This document shows, in pieces, positions 46,166 through 59,617 of a stretch of DNA of 64,000 bases. Each line of letters opens with the position of its first letter. Position 1 is the first letter of the stretch. The notes beneath the pieces were generated by a model that did not search any database, had not been told where the DNA came from, and saw only the letters and a list, made by a program, of their open reading frames with translations. Origin of the DNA: Phaeosaccion multiseriatum (Eukaryota > Ochrophyta, other classes); contig OZ218953.1 of assembly GCA_965112735.1 (NCBI GenBank), forward strand, positions 4,836,001 through 4,900,000. The letters run 5' to 3'. A program made the position numbers and the translations under genes.

Positions 46166-46966
46166 AATCAGAAGAAACGCAGGCAGGCAGGCTGCCGTGA
46201 ACGTAATGCTTTACTTTTCTTAATAGCACAGCATTCCTTCACACTGGCTGGAGGGAGGGTAAGCGATCCTTCGAAGCGCCCATGTGGAACAAGCCTATTC
46301 AAGCACCGGGCTCTCCCCTTCATGCAGAGCGACCCGGCTCACCGATTGTGAGTGTCGCCCCCGTGCACGCCTAGCGGTCTAGGCTCTAGGCCGCTAGGCC
46401 GCTCGGCCTTCGGCCGAAATAGGCCTAGGCCGGCGGCCTCCGGCCGCTCTAGGCCGCTCACTTTTCAGCCCTAGGCGGCCTATAGCCCGCCTCTAGGCAG
46501 CCTCCCAGTGACCGTGGGCGCGTGCGTGGTGCCGTCCAGCCAGTGGGTAGCAGCACACCTGTAGGCCTGCACTCCTCGTAGGGCCAGCGAGGCGGAAAGA
46601 GACAACACGGACCAACTAGCTACTCCTCACTTATCCCATGCAATACATTTGCTTAAAGCTGACGACACTTGGGCGGGTTCCGGGCCAGCCAGCCCAAGGG
46701 CATATGAGCATATTCCCGGCCTGGACCTGCGCCTAGTTGGCGTCTGCCGTAGGCCGCGGGCCTCCGGCCCCCGCCTAGGCCGCCGCCTAGGCGGCCTATA
46801 AATAGGCCGAGAGCCTACGGCCCTCGCTAGGCCGGGCAATTTTCCAAAATAGGCCTAGGCCGCTAGGCGTGCACGGGGGCGATGAGTGAGCAGTGCCAAT
46901 TCTGTGATCCTGAAGAACCAACTCTTTCGGATGGCACCCGAAAATGAAAATAGGTGCCATTAAGAC
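46166..46966. other. Intergenic region occupied by a MITE
   Basis: Between the 318-residue gene and the oxygenase gene. Most of the stretch is the 528-bp element listed next; the flanks show no gene. Confidence 0.6.
46355..46882. mobile_element. MITE-like element with 23-bp perfect terminal inverted repeats and 6-bp target duplication
   Basis: Left end TCGCCCCCGTGCACGCCTAG (46355 on) is repeated inverted at the right end (to 46882). The match is perfect for 23 bases and extends to about 29 with one mismatch. The same hexamer TGAGTG lies on both sides, at 46349-46354 and 46883-46888, as expected for a target-site duplication. The interior has many CTAGGCCGCTAGGCC palindromes and no coding frame, so the element would depend on a transposase made elsewhere. 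Confidence 0.85.
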
Positions 46967-48559
46967 ATGGAGGAGCCAGCAGCAGCTGCAAAGATAGTTC
47001 AAATCAGCTATCTCGACTTGGTTGCTGGAAAGGACCTAACTGACTACGTTGAGGAAGCATTTGGGGAGCAGGGCCTGGGGATCTTGGCCGTCGCTGGCGT
47101 CCCCCTCTGCGCGGAGGGGCGAACGAGGTTGCTCAAACTCGCACACGAGTAAGTTAACTCGGTCGATGGGCCGTCTAGCTCCAACCCGCCGGCTTGTTAA
47201 CTTAAGAAGCCTTGTTGTCTCCTTGTGGGCAATTTCCGCCTTCCCGTCGTCCTGCCCACCCCCTTCAGCTTCGCTGTGCTCCCTCCGGAAGTGAAGGAGG
47301 CATATGAGCACTCCGAAAGCTCGTATAGCTTCGGTTGGAGCCACGGAAAAGAACAGGTGAGCGCTGCCGAACTGAGAACGTCTTCCACTCCATTCCCCGG
47401 ACCGACCATGCTGTCTTTCCTTTCCGTCCCATCCAGTTCGAGGGCAGACCTGATGTGGCGAAGGGTAGCTACTACGCCAACCCTCTATTCGACACACCGT
47501 TCGAGGACGAGTTAATCATTCAGCAATTTCCTTCTTTCGCACACCCAAACATTTGGCCGGACCTCCACGTGCACGGCTTTTCAGAGGCATTCAGGAGTAT
47601 GGGACGAAGCCTGGTAAGGAAAGGGCAGCCTTAAGAGCTCGTGTGTTGTGTGGCACTCTCCAACAGCTCACTCCTAGATGATCTGTGCAGGTGGATGTAG
47701 GCTTACTGCTGGCCAAGCAATGTGATGCATATGTCAAGCACCGCAACCCTGCGTACGATATCGACAAGTTGGAGCGTGTTTTGCGATCGTCGCGATGTTG
47801 TAAGGGTCGTCTGCTTTACTACTTTCCCCGCCAGTGTGAGCGGCAGCAGCAGCAGCAGCAGCAGCAGCAAAGCAGTAGCAACAGTGAGAGTAGCAGCCCT
47901 GCTTGGTGCGGCTGGCACAACGACCACGGGAGTCTGACTGGACTGCTTCCAGGCCTGTACATGGACAGCAACGGGAGCATTGTAACGCCTGAGCAAGATG
48001 ACAAAAGTGGGCTCTACATTATGTCCAAGCAGGTGCGCGTGTGTGTCGTTGTTCTTAGTGACGGCATATCGTTGCATCAGTCTTGGCACATCGCCTTGGC
48101 ATCGTCACATTACACTTGTCGCGTCGTACCCCTCGTAACAAACGCAACGCAACCACCACCTTGCATGTGTGATACCTGCAGGGGCAAGGGCCTGTCCGGG
48201 CAGAGGTCCCACCGGGCACGTCGATGCTTTTCCAGATCGGAGAGACTGCTCAGATACACACGGGAGGCATTCTCCAGGCGACACCCCACTGTGTACAAAG
48301 CTGCTCAAAGGAGGGAGTGAGCCGCGCAGCCTTCGCCGTATTCATGGAACCTGAGTGGGGGGAGCCCATGACTTGTCCCTCAGGGTGCCCTGCACCAGTT
48401 CCTGCTGCTGGACATGAATGCCCACCTCCTGCCATCCAATCTGCTCTGGCGGTTGCGAATTTGCCCGCAGGCGTCCCACCCCTGGCCGACCGTTTCACCC
48501 CAGGAATGACCTTCGGCGACTTTACAGACGCCACGCTTAAGTCTTTTCTAGTTACATGA
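46967..48559 (+). CDS. 2-oxoglutarate/Fe(II)-dependent dioxygenase (isopenicillin N synthase-like)
   Basis: Five exons, 46967-47148, 47269-47356, 47437-47613, 47691-48032 and 48182-48559, with agreeing phases give 388 residues. It shows the double-stranded beta-helix layout of the family. The N-terminal region has GLGILAVAGVPL, matching the typical GF..I..HGI segment. The metal ligands are the His and Asp of GWHNDHGSLTGLLPGL and the distal His of LQATPHCV. The 2-oxoglutarate-binding Arg is in VSRAAFAVFMEPEW, where Ala replaces the usual Ser two residues after Arg. A Gln run coded by CAG (47844-47868) lies just before the HND motif. The substrate cannot be inferred. Confidence 0.82.
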
Positions 48560-48598
48560 CAAGGCCCATTCAATTATTACGACTAATTACATCACGCT

Positions 48599-50794
48599 TC
48601 ATTCAGTGGTGGACGAGGAGAGCGCTCCAAATTCACACTCTGCCAAGACTGGATACTTTTTTCTTAAGCGCGGTCCTTCTCTCTCCCAAAACTCATGCAC
48701 ATCCACGCAAGCACTGGCAAGCTTGTGGCCAGACGGTGCAGTCAATTCCAATTCAATCGGAGCAACCTGCTCTTCAACATCATGGCCAAGCGCCGCTACT
48801 GTGGGGTGTGTCATGGTAGACAGCTGCCCGACCACCTCGAGCAAAGGGACCGACTTGATGGAGGCCACAACAACGTTCTTCCTCTTCTGGTATCGGATGG
48901 GGAAGCGCAGTAGCGTGCCTCCCAGCGTCCACACGGCGGGCGCACGGTCCAGGGCATGCCGCTCAGCCTCAGTCAACACAGTGGCAGCAATGGCAGGAGA
49001 AGGGTCCTCCTTGAAAGTAGCAATTCCACCTTCTCCCACCTCCAACGCCCCTCCCAACCAGAGAGGCATTGTCTTGGTCAGTGCCTGGTCCTCCAGCCTC
49101 TTCATCGGAGTTGTTTCCTGGGTGCTACTCGTTGAGCACCCGCCCCACACATACTCAGCCCTTCTTCTGAGCTGTGTGAGGCCGCTCTCTGCCTTCCACA
49201 CTTGGCTGGGCCCTCCAGCCTCTTCCACAGCCTGCATTAAATGGGCGAGTGTCACACCGTCTCCCGCCTGCCTTGCCTCTACTCTGACCGGACACTTGGT
49301 GGTGGTGAAAAGTGCTGTTGCTGTTGCGGTGCTTGCTACTTCCCCAGGCACTGCATTGCACTTCATCGTCTCCACAGTGCCTGCCAAGTCCACATCCTGC
49401 GCACTCAAGACCACACTCCCCCCACATGCAGTCGTCCTTCGCAAACAACGCACTTCCTTCCGTTTGGCGTCCCAGACACACTTTACGCTTCCCTGCTGTA
49501 GATGGAGAGCGTCCTCCGCGAACACTGAAGCCGCGCAGACCTCCCCCTCCCTCTTCGAGCCTTGCCGCTCCTCCTCAAGCCTCTGCAGGAAGGCATCCAC
49601 GTCAAGGGCGGCCGCGGACCGAATTCTCGCAGTCCCCCTGCCACCATCCGAAGAGCCAAGGTCTGCCACCACAAGGGTGTCGACTTGCTTGTCGTAGAGA
49701 GAAAGAGGGAGATATCCCGCCTGTCGCTCCCACTGCTGCGCTTCTCTGCCCTGTCCCTGCTGGGGCCGTAGTGGCCCCTTTGACTGCACTGCAGAAGAAG
49801 GCTGTAGTTTCCCCTGCAAAGCGTCGGTACCGACCACGAAGGTGTCCGATTGTCTCTTCCGCCTTGCCAATCGGTCGGGATACGCGAGCCAGAGTATCAT
49901 GCCTGCGCTCCAGGGACCACAAAAGCCGTCAAGAGAGCCACTTCGCCTCCCATCCGTGTCCTCATGTGCGCGGGGACGGCACGCGGCGCCCTTCAGCTTA
50001 GCTGCAACCGCGCCTACCCAGTTCAAGGTCGACCGATCGAGGTCCGTTCGGTGGATGCCCAAATCTGCGAGCAGTGCCTCAGCCGAATTCGCAGCTTCCA
50101 GGACGACTCGAGCACTGGTGGCCAGGTCTGCCCACTCCCCCTTGAATACCCTCCCGTCCTCGGATAGAAGGGCCGCGAGAGTGCAGGCCACATCGACAGG
50201 CGATACGTGCTCAGGAAAGCCCTCCACCACAGCGCTACCCCCACTCGTCGTTCGGGCAATCATCGCGGCAAGGCGTGGGTGAGCAGGGATGGCCACCATC
50301 TGCTCTCCCAGGGCAGAAAGACGAAAACCATGCTCCCCTGATGTGGCCACGAGCCCATTCTCCAGGTCTACCTTCTTCTTTGATGGGTTCTCCTCTCCCT
50401 CTTCCACTGCCGTCACTGCCCCCAACATGCGTAGAAGGGACAAAGCCTTGTCAAGGCTGTCCAAGGGCGGTGCCGTGATCCAAGGCAACTCAAGAATGGA
50501 AGAGATGGATGTGTGGCCCAAGGCCAGCAGCGCCAACACCACGCTCGACAGATCAGCGTCGAGTATCTCTGGCGGGGCCTGTTCTGGCAAAGCAGAGTGG
50601 TCAGACTGTTTCCACACCCGCCAACACATGCCCGGCGCCAACCTTCCAGCACGGCCTGTCATGGCCGTACAGGGGAAACAGCGGAGGACAACAGAGGTAA
50701 GTCAATCTTTGCTTGCAGCTTGCTTCTCGCAGCTTCTTGCGCATCGCTTCATCAGTCTTGCGAAACCCCGGATCCAGGGGACTGCAGTAGCAGT

Positions 50795-50828
<34 letters not shown>

Positions 50829-52845
50829 CACTCAACGAGAGCGCCCGTCAACCCTCCTCCCCACCCCGAGCGTGTTGTGCTTTGACTTCCTCACCGCTTC
50901 GCTGCTCGGCTCGGGCCTTTGAGACTGGCTCCACGCGAAGTCTTTGTATGCCTAACTCATCGAAGCGTGGCACGCGACAGAGGCCAGAGTCGACCACGGC
51001 CACCACACGCGCCACGGTGAGGCTGCTCTCCGCAACAGGACTGCTCAAGATCACCCGTCGGGGGGTATCGAGGGGCTGGTGGACTACTCGACTCTGTTCC
51101 GCCTGGCTCATCGAGCCTTAGTTTGATAGCAAAAAGGAACACGCAGATGGTTAGGAGGGAGTCACGTGAGGGAATGCAAATCACTCAGTTTTTAAATCGC
51201 CCACTCCTCCACATTCACACACTCACTCACTCGCCCACAAGCTCGCTCCCTCACCCACTCACTCACTCCCTCCTCCCTCCCTCCCTCCCTCCCTCATTCA
51301 CTCACTCACTCACCGTGGAGAGTCACAATTGAAACCTTGGCATTTGCACCTTTCCTTCCCATTCCCCTTTTCTCCAGTGCTCGCTGTACTCGCCGGATCT
51401 CCTTCATGCCAGGGAGGAAGACCAGCACATCTCCATTAGTTATCTTGCCCTTGGTCTTGGATTGTTGCTCCGTTGGCGAAGTCGAGCGAGCGAACGATAA
51501 GGAGGAAGAGCCAGAGGAAGTGGGTGCGCGGGAGGAGGTCGCGAGGAGCACCTTCTCAATACCCTGCACCATGGCAGCGTCCAGTTGTTTAGGTACTCGA
51601 AGAAGGCCGAAGGGGACGTCGCCTTGGCGAACTGACACAGGAAAAGAGCGGCCCGTGGCTGAGATGAGCGTGGCGTCGAGCACACTCAATAGCTGAGAAG
51701 CCAAGTTGCCTCCGAGAGTGGCGGACATGACCACTGGAAAGAAACAAGCGACAAGAAAAAAAGACGAGGAAAGCATTGGGGAGCGCCAGCTTCAGTAGCC
51801 GAACAATGGAAGGAGTGATCTATAGCAAAGCCGAGGACGCCAAGGCATCAATCAGCGGTGCAGGCGTTTATCAACTCGCGCGAGCTCTTACGTATTCTCA
51901 GATCGGGTCTGGTCGTGAGTTGCAGTTGCCGAGCGAGGGCCAAGGCCGTTTCACTTTGGAGACTTCTTTCGTGATACTCGTCGAACACCACTGCAGACAC
52001 CCCTGCCAGTCCACCGCCAGAGGCGATTCGCTGGAGCAGCACTCCCTCGGTGACGACCTCTATCTTTGTGGCTCTGCTCATCTGCGCAGCAGAGGCGACA
52101 ATGAGGAGAAGAACAGCGAAGAGGAACCTTAGCGGGTTGGGGGACGACTCTCTTGGGCGCAACAAGTACAAAGCAAAAATATCTGCCGCCCCTCCCTCCC
52201 CCCCCCCTAAATAGATCAAAGACAAGCCGATGGCTCCGTACCTTTCGCTCGAGTCTGATGGTAAACCCAACCGTGCCTCCTATTTCCTCCTGCAGCAGCG
52301 ACGCCATCCTTTCGGCGGCCATCCTCGCAGCCACTCTGCGAGGCTCCAGCACGACGACACGGCCTCTGCCAGAAAGCCATTCCGCATCCAAAAGCGCCAA
52401 AGGAACGAGAGATGTCTTTCCTGCACGACCAAGACGTAGAGCGGAGAGGTTATCCACCAAGGAATAGGCCCTCCGCAGGTGCCCTTATTTCTACCTCTGC
52501 TTTCTCTTCGCTCGTCCCCTTCTTCTTCGCTCTTCCTCTCAAAATCAAGCCGTCTGCCTTCTCACCTGCTCCCGGCTCCGCCTGTATAACTACATTAGAT
52601 CCTGCTTGGAGGCTCTCCAGCACATCAGCCACAACACTCGCTATGGGGTACTCCTCAGCACGTCCTCCCGATCGCACCGCGTGAAGCCGCGAAGCGCCAC
52701 CAACCTCAAAAGAAAGGCTGTGCAGCTGCTGCTGCCTCCCACAGAGCGAGTTTGACCAGCGCCCAGCTCGGCCAAAGATTCCACCTCCAAAACCTTCGGC
52801 ATGGTGAAGCAGCACGATGACAAGCGCGATGAGGCGTCGTATCAT
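48599..52845 (-). CDS. Plastid-targeted HrpB-type DEAH-box RNA helicase
   Basis: Six exons on the minus strand: 52845-52566, 52420-52242, 52081-51892, 51733-51314, 51116-50895 and 50655-48599, giving 1115 residues. Phases agree at every join. The start [19 protein letters not shown] predicts plastid import. Helicase motifs: I AEPGAG-KTS, interrupted by intron 1; Ia LEPRRVAAR; Ib VVTEGVL; II as DEYH in place of DEAH or [42 protein letters not shown] with [18 protein letters not shown], interrupted by intron 5. The long C-terminus has the HrpB-specific order with [20 protein letters not shown]. HrpB is a bacterial helicase of largely unknown role, so a plastid RNA or ribosome function is inferred. 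The divergent neighbour starts 120 bp away. Confidence 0.9.
50798..50826 (+). repeat. CAG trinucleotide repeat in the last HrpB intron
   Basis: Nine consecutive CAG units near 50800-50826 in the intron between exons 5 and 6 of the helicase gene. Confidence 0.85.
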
Positions 52846-52965
52846 TTCATTTCATATCATTTCATTTCATTTGCCCCCCCCAATGATCCCCCAAAGAAAT
52901 CTACAAAAAACACAGATGGCAGTGGATGGGAAAAAATCCCTCGCCACCTCCTCTTCTCTCTCGCA
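52846..52965. promoter_or_regulatory. 120-bp bidirectional promoter between two plastid-protein genes
   Basis: The ATG codons of the HrpB-like helicase (52845, minus) and the unknown plastid protein (52966, plus) are 120 bp apart. The spacer contains repeated ATTTCATTTCAT / ATATCATTTCATTTC words at 52845-52870 and a C run. Both transcripts must start within it, so coregulation is likely. Confidence 0.65.
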
Positions 52966-55166
<2,201 letters not shown>

Positions 55167-55669
55167 TTCTCGGGATGCAAACTGAGGGTCAACAAGGACA
55201 TGGCACAGGACTCACAGGAGAGGGTAAACTCCAGGAGCGGAGGCTGCTACTCTTGCCAACAAGCGCTCAAGATGGGAACACACACCTTTCCTTCCGCCAC
55301 TGGAGTTTGCGCCCGATTGTGCTATATAAAAGGAACGAGATGATTTATTCCTTCCATTAATATTCTACCGTCCTGCCTCTCTCTTCCAGAGCGGCGCCGT
55401 TCCCCCAAAGAGGTTCAGTGAGAAAAGCTCGGCTTGGCTCGAGAATAAATACACAAGGCAACACAAGGGAGCACCCGCGCTCCCCACGGAATGAATTCTT
55501 CGCTTGCAGAGTCTAGCGTCACGCGTCACAATCGTGTTTCCTGCCTGTCTGACTCTGCACTGCAGATTGTAGTGAAGAGAACAAGAGGAGCGAAGAAAGA
55601 TAGGGGAGGCAATCGCCCTCCTTCAAATCATCTGGGAGCAGCCCTCCCTCCCTCCCTCTCTCCCTCCTG
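55167..55669. other. 3' flank of the unknown plastid gene
   Basis: About 500 bp with no supportable gene. CCCTCCCT-type repeats begin near 55640. Confidence 0.4.
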
Positions 55670-55890
55670 TCGACCCCTGACGTGCTAAATCGCCGGCGCG
55701 CAAAGCGCCAGCCGGCGTGCTATCTGCTACCGTCAGCCGGCCTTGACCTGCTAATGAACGGCCGGTCGATCATCTCCCACCCCCCCCCTCCCCTCCCCTC
55801 ACCGGCGCCAGCGCTAGGGCGTGCTATCTGCTGTCGCTGGCGGCCGAAAGCATGCTATCGAGAATGCGTCGATAGCACGTCAGGGGTCGA
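55670..55890. mobile_element. Palindromic element 1 of the 56-kb array
   Basis: Bounded by TCGACCCCTGACGTGCTA (55670-55687) and its exact reverse complement TAGCACGTCAGGGGTCGA (55873-55890). The interior carries GCCGGC and CTATCGAGAATGC words shared with the 10-kb copies. There is no coding frame of substance, so it looks like a non-autonomous inverted-repeat element. Confidence 0.7.
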
Positions 55891-55981
55891 CATCCCTCCC
55901 TGCCCTCCCTCCCTCCCCCCCCCCCTCCCTTCCTCCGACCCCCCGCCCTCCCTCCCTCCCTCCCTCCCTCCCTCCCTCCCT
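55891..55981 (+). repeat. CCCT-rich spacer between palindromic elements
   Basis: Almost pure CCCTCCCT sequence separates elements 1 and 2. The same type of tract flanks the other elements (55640-55669, 56364-56379). Confidence 0.8.
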
Positions 55982-56363
55982 TCGACCCCTGACACGCTAT
56001 CCGCTAACGCTATCGCCGGCGCCAGCCGGCACGCTATCCGCTATCTCCGGCGCGCTATCCGCTATCGCCGGCGCAGCCGGCTCGCTATCCGCTATCGCCG
56101 GCGCGCAGCCGGCTCGCTATCCGCTATCGCCGGCGCCAGCCGGCGCGCTATCCGCTATCGCCAGCGTCAGCTGCTACCGCCCCCGGGGGGGGGGGGGGGT
56201 AGGGGGGGAGAGCTGACGCCAGCCGGCGCGCTATCCGCTATCGGCCGGCGCCAGCCGGCACGCTATCCGCTATCGGCCGGCGCCAGCCGGCACGCTATCC
56301 GCTATTGGCCGGCGGCCGATAGCGCGCTATCGAGAATGTGAGCGATAGCGTGTCAGGGGTGGA
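55982..56363. mobile_element. Palindromic element 2 of the 56-kb array
   Basis: Left end TCGACCCCTGACACGCTA (55982) and right end TAGCGTGTCAGGGGTGGA (to 56363) are inverted copies with one mismatch. The interior has at least six direct copies of CGCTATCCGCTATCGCCGGC-type 20-mers, each containing the GCCGGCGCCAGCCGGC palindrome. Confidence 0.7.
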
Positions 56364-56379
56364 CTCCCTCCCTCACTCA

Positions 56380-56545
56380 TCGACCCCTGACGTGCTATTA
56401 TGCTATCTGCGATAGCATGCTATTGGGCGCCCCGGCGCCCAATAGCATGCTATTTGCACTCGGCGAATAGCAGATAGCACGCCGGCTGGCGCCGGCGAAT
56501 AGCAGATAGCACGCCCCGTCGCGCCGGCGATAGCAGACGCCCTGC
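56380..56545. repeat. Palindromic element 3 of the array, right end not found
   Basis: Starts with TCGACCCCTGACGTGCTA at 56380 and holds ATAGCATGCTATTGGGCGCC and GCCGGCTGGCGCCGGCGAAT words, but no matching right terminus is seen before 56600, so it is probably truncated. Confidence 0.55.
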
Positions 56546-56709
56546 GACAGCCTTTCCACTCCTAGCTGCCTGCCTAATCAGCATACGTCGAGCGCAGAGA
56601 GTATGCGAGCCTTCAGTCTTATATTACCAATACAATGGTGGCTGGGCGAACCTTGGCGTTCCCCTCTCCCCCCATCTCCCTCTCTCGCGAGGCAGCCATC
56701 TCTCCTTCA

Positions 56710-59141
56710 CTAACCCAGGACGCACTTATGCAAGGCCGAGTTGTAAACGTCGGGCAAGGAACCGTTGCGCATCCCGGAGCTCAGGTACGCCCGAAAGAGG
56801 CGAGTTCTCTCTGCCTCATACTCTTCGCAGGTCAGACACGGCAGCCCACACGCGGCCAAGAAGCGGTCCACGGTCTCCTTCTTTGCCCCCGCCGCACTAG
56901 ACAAAATCGCTACACCGTCGTCCCTTTCCCAGCTGTTGTCTTGCTCAACACCATAGAGCACTTTGCGCACGGGGCTGGTGTCTGCCACAGCCAATTTCGA
57001 CATGAATAGAGCTGTTGCCGGACCGCAAGAATTCGAGCCGGCCTTCTGCTGTGGCACACCAACAAAGACCTGCCGGAATCGGAGGGCTGCCGTCCCAGGG
57101 GCTCTTTCGTCCTCCATGACCTTCTCCACATACACCTGCGTCGCTTGGAGCACTCGCTTCGAAGGGTGGTGACCGAGGCGCCCATTTCGGACCGTATCAA
57201 AGTGCAGAATGTACGCCATAGCACCCTCCCCGTCGTCACTAGCTGCAGAGGTAGGTAGAAGGACAGCGACAGTCGAGAAATGGCCGCTGAAACTCGCAGG
57301 GAGGACGAGGAGCTCACACTTCGTCATTGTAAGACCAGACTCCCTGTAACCTTTCGGCAGGAACCCTTTCGGAGCCGTCGCCAACACGTTGGGCATGGGG
57401 GAGTTCTCCACAGCTGGGTTGAAAATGTGACCAAGAGACGCGCACGGGAGTAGTGCCCTGTTTCCGTTCACGGATACAGTGGTCATCATCGCGTCCAAAA
57501 AGAAGGAGGTGTACTCCCCCTTTTCCTTGTGCATGTCCTGCTCAGCGCCGAGGACAAGCAGCCTCGCCTTCATGTCCCCTGTCAGCTGCTCAGCTTCGGC
57601 CACTGATTGTGCCGCAGGCATGGCCCTGCTTTTCTTCTGGTGGGAAGAAGGGCTGCTGCCCCCCTCCTGCTCCTCCTCCTCCTCCTCCTCCTGCTCCTCC
57701 TCCTCCCCCCCCTCCTGCTCCTCCTCCTCCTCCTCCTCCTCCTCCTCATCATCATCATCATCATCACCACCACCATCATCCTCCTCCTCCTCCTCCTCCT
57801 CCTGCTCCTCCTCCTCCTGCTTCCCCAACGCCGTCTTCAGTAGGAAGTGAGAGAGTGCAGCTTGCATGCTTTTCTGACCGCTCGATGAGTGGGAGTCTCT
57901 GTGGCGCTTAACGCCAGACAAATGAGTCCACTGAGGCTTGTACTTGCCCTTCCCGGCGCTCTGACAAGCAGGCCTGGTGCACACAACAGATACCAGCATA
58001 TCCAATGATGTTCTGGCGTGTCTGATGGAGAAGTTCGCTTTGGCCTCAAGCTGAATCAAAGCTGGCGTATGGATCTTCACGAAGCTTGCTGCATCACCGA
58101 CCTTGCTTCCGCTGAGAGTTTGCATCTCCACATCAGGCATTTCCCGCAAAAGATAAAAGAACTTGGTTCCTTGCGCGTGGAGCCAGCTCTTCGCCTTCTT
58201 CGTCAGTGCCCCCTCTTGCCCCGCCTTCCCGCCTTTCGTCCCGCCGGCACTCTCTCCCTCACTATCACTGGTGGTCTCACTGACACGGGCAGCACCACCT
58301 CGATGACCTGCCTTCTTGGGTGGGGTATGGGTCGAAAAATCTGTGGCGCTGTCCAGAGATTGGGTAGGGAAAGACAGGCAAATTTGCACGTTCTCCTGCT
58401 GTCTCGCCCCTGATTTCGGGCGTAAGCTCGCAGTACAGATCCAGTCTCCACCGTTTGTCGGGATCGATACGGCCCGGAGGGAAAGTGTAGAACGAGCGCA
58501 CCTGTATTGGGTGTGTGTTGGAGAAAGAGACAGAGAGGGGCGGGGGGGGGGGCGGGTTTAAGAAAGGGTTGCTGCCGTAGCAGACAATGCACAAACATCG
58601 AGAGGCAGTTGTACCCGACACGTACCACGCGGCGCAGGGAGACGTCGTCGCGGATTGTATCCAACCCTCTGCCACGTCTGAATGCCGTGGAGGCTCTGAT
58701 CGTGATGTCGTTCTTCTTTTGTTCCGTCTGAAAGAGCAATTCGCTGGTCAAATGTCCACGGAAGGCCTTGAAGCTGGAGAATCGCTTGTCTTCATTAGCC
58801 AGCTGGAACGTGTAGGGCAAGGTCTCGAAGAGCTCGGTCGTGTTGCAGGACACCGATGTGCCGAGACTGAAATCAGCCTCGACGGGGTTGAGGCATCCTC
58901 TTGGAAATGTCCCCACATGCGCGAACATGAGAGGGGTAGGTTTTGCCTGTCCCATCCCTGCACTCAGGGGCAAGGCATAATCGAAGTCTTGTGCCTCAGA
59001 AGACGATGCCAAGGTTGCCGTACTCTGGAGATAGGTGTCCTCAAGCCGCCCCCCCTCCTCCCACCCCAGCTCGTGAGAAGCGTGTTGTGAATGGCTGCTT
59101 CGGCGTACTCCCCTGTCGCTGGGACTTTGGTTCCGACGCAT
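56710..59141 (-). CDS. Ulp1-like (C48) cysteine protease with acidic low-complexity region
   Basis: Proposed exons on the minus strand: 59141-58626, 58501-58390 and 58340-56710, phases agreeing, 752 residues. The C-terminal 220 residues show the SUMO-protease catalytic set: His in SFSGHFSTVAVLLP, Asp in LHFDTVRNGRLG, Gln in VGVPQQ and Cys in GSNSCGPATALFM. A central Glu/Asp run comes from CTC/CTG repeats. The N-terminal part (DFDYALPLSAGMG...ADFSLGTSVSCNTTELFETL) is unknown. The second intron would be only 49 bp, shorter than any other here, so a frameshift at 58341-58390 is an alternative. Upstream of ATG 59141 the frame stays open through an Arg-Ser minisatellite but has no ATG. Ulp1-like proteases often travel with eukaryotic DNA transposons. 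It is divergent from the giant gene. Confidence 0.7.
57660..57835 (+). repeat. CTC/CTG/ATC trinucleotide repeat coding the Glu/Asp run of the protease
   Basis: Runs of CTCCTC, CTGCTC, CATCAT and ACCACC follow one another on the plus strand and code Glu, Gln, Asp and Gly runs on the minus strand. Confidence 0.9.
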
Positions 59142-59617
59142 TTTCCTCGCGCCTGCTGGGAATCCTCTTTCGCTGGGACTGCGGCCCCGTCTCCCTTTGC
59201 TTCGACCCTTTTCTCCTTCCCTCCTCCCTCCTCCTCCTCCGGATCTGGGTCGGCTCCGACTCCTGCTGGTACTTCTCCCTGCCCTCCTCCTCTCGGTGTC
59301 CTTCCCCCTACTCTGACTCCTGCTGGCATTTCTCCCTCGCTTCCTCCTCTCACTGTGCTTCTCCCTGCTCCAACTCCTGCTGGCACTCCTCCCTCTCCTC
59401 GCCCTCTCAGGGGCCTTCTCCCGGCTCCGACTCCTGCTGCCAACTGGACTTGGCGTGCCTCTCCTGCTGTTGTAGTAGTCGCCACCCCCCCCCAACTCCT
59501 CCCTCCATCGCGGCCAGACATGAAGGACTTTTGAACCAGTGGGGCCCAGCCATGGGCCCAGCCAGCTATAAGCCAATAAAGATTCTGCCGTTTCACATTT
59601 GGCCACAAACAAAGGCG
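59142..59617. promoter_or_regulatory. Divergent interval between the Ulp1-like gene and the giant gene
   Basis: 476 bp between the chosen ATG codons, much of it the minisatellite above. The segment 59530-59617 is the only non-repetitive part and probably holds the promoter of the plus-strand gene. Confidence 0.35.
59235..59445 (-). repeat. ~58-bp minisatellite coding Arg-Ser-rich repeats upstream of the protease
   Basis: The block GGCTCCGACTCCTGCTGGYA plus CTTCTCCCTS...CCTCCTCTC recurs about 3.5 times with a 57-60-bp period. In the frame continuous with the Ulp1 gene it codes SRSRSR/ERRRxGR repeats like an SR protein domain; in another frame it codes PAGVGAGR repeats. Confidence 0.75.

Noticed and set aside
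55670-56545. CRISPR-like array
   Set aside because: Repeats are palindromic, irregularly spaced, without unique spacers, and the genome is eukaryotic.
58943-59617. N-terminal extension of the giant plus-strand gene
   Set aside because: The extension lies opposite the Ulp1-like gene and its minisatellite and lacks an ATG in good context; ATG 59618 was preferred.
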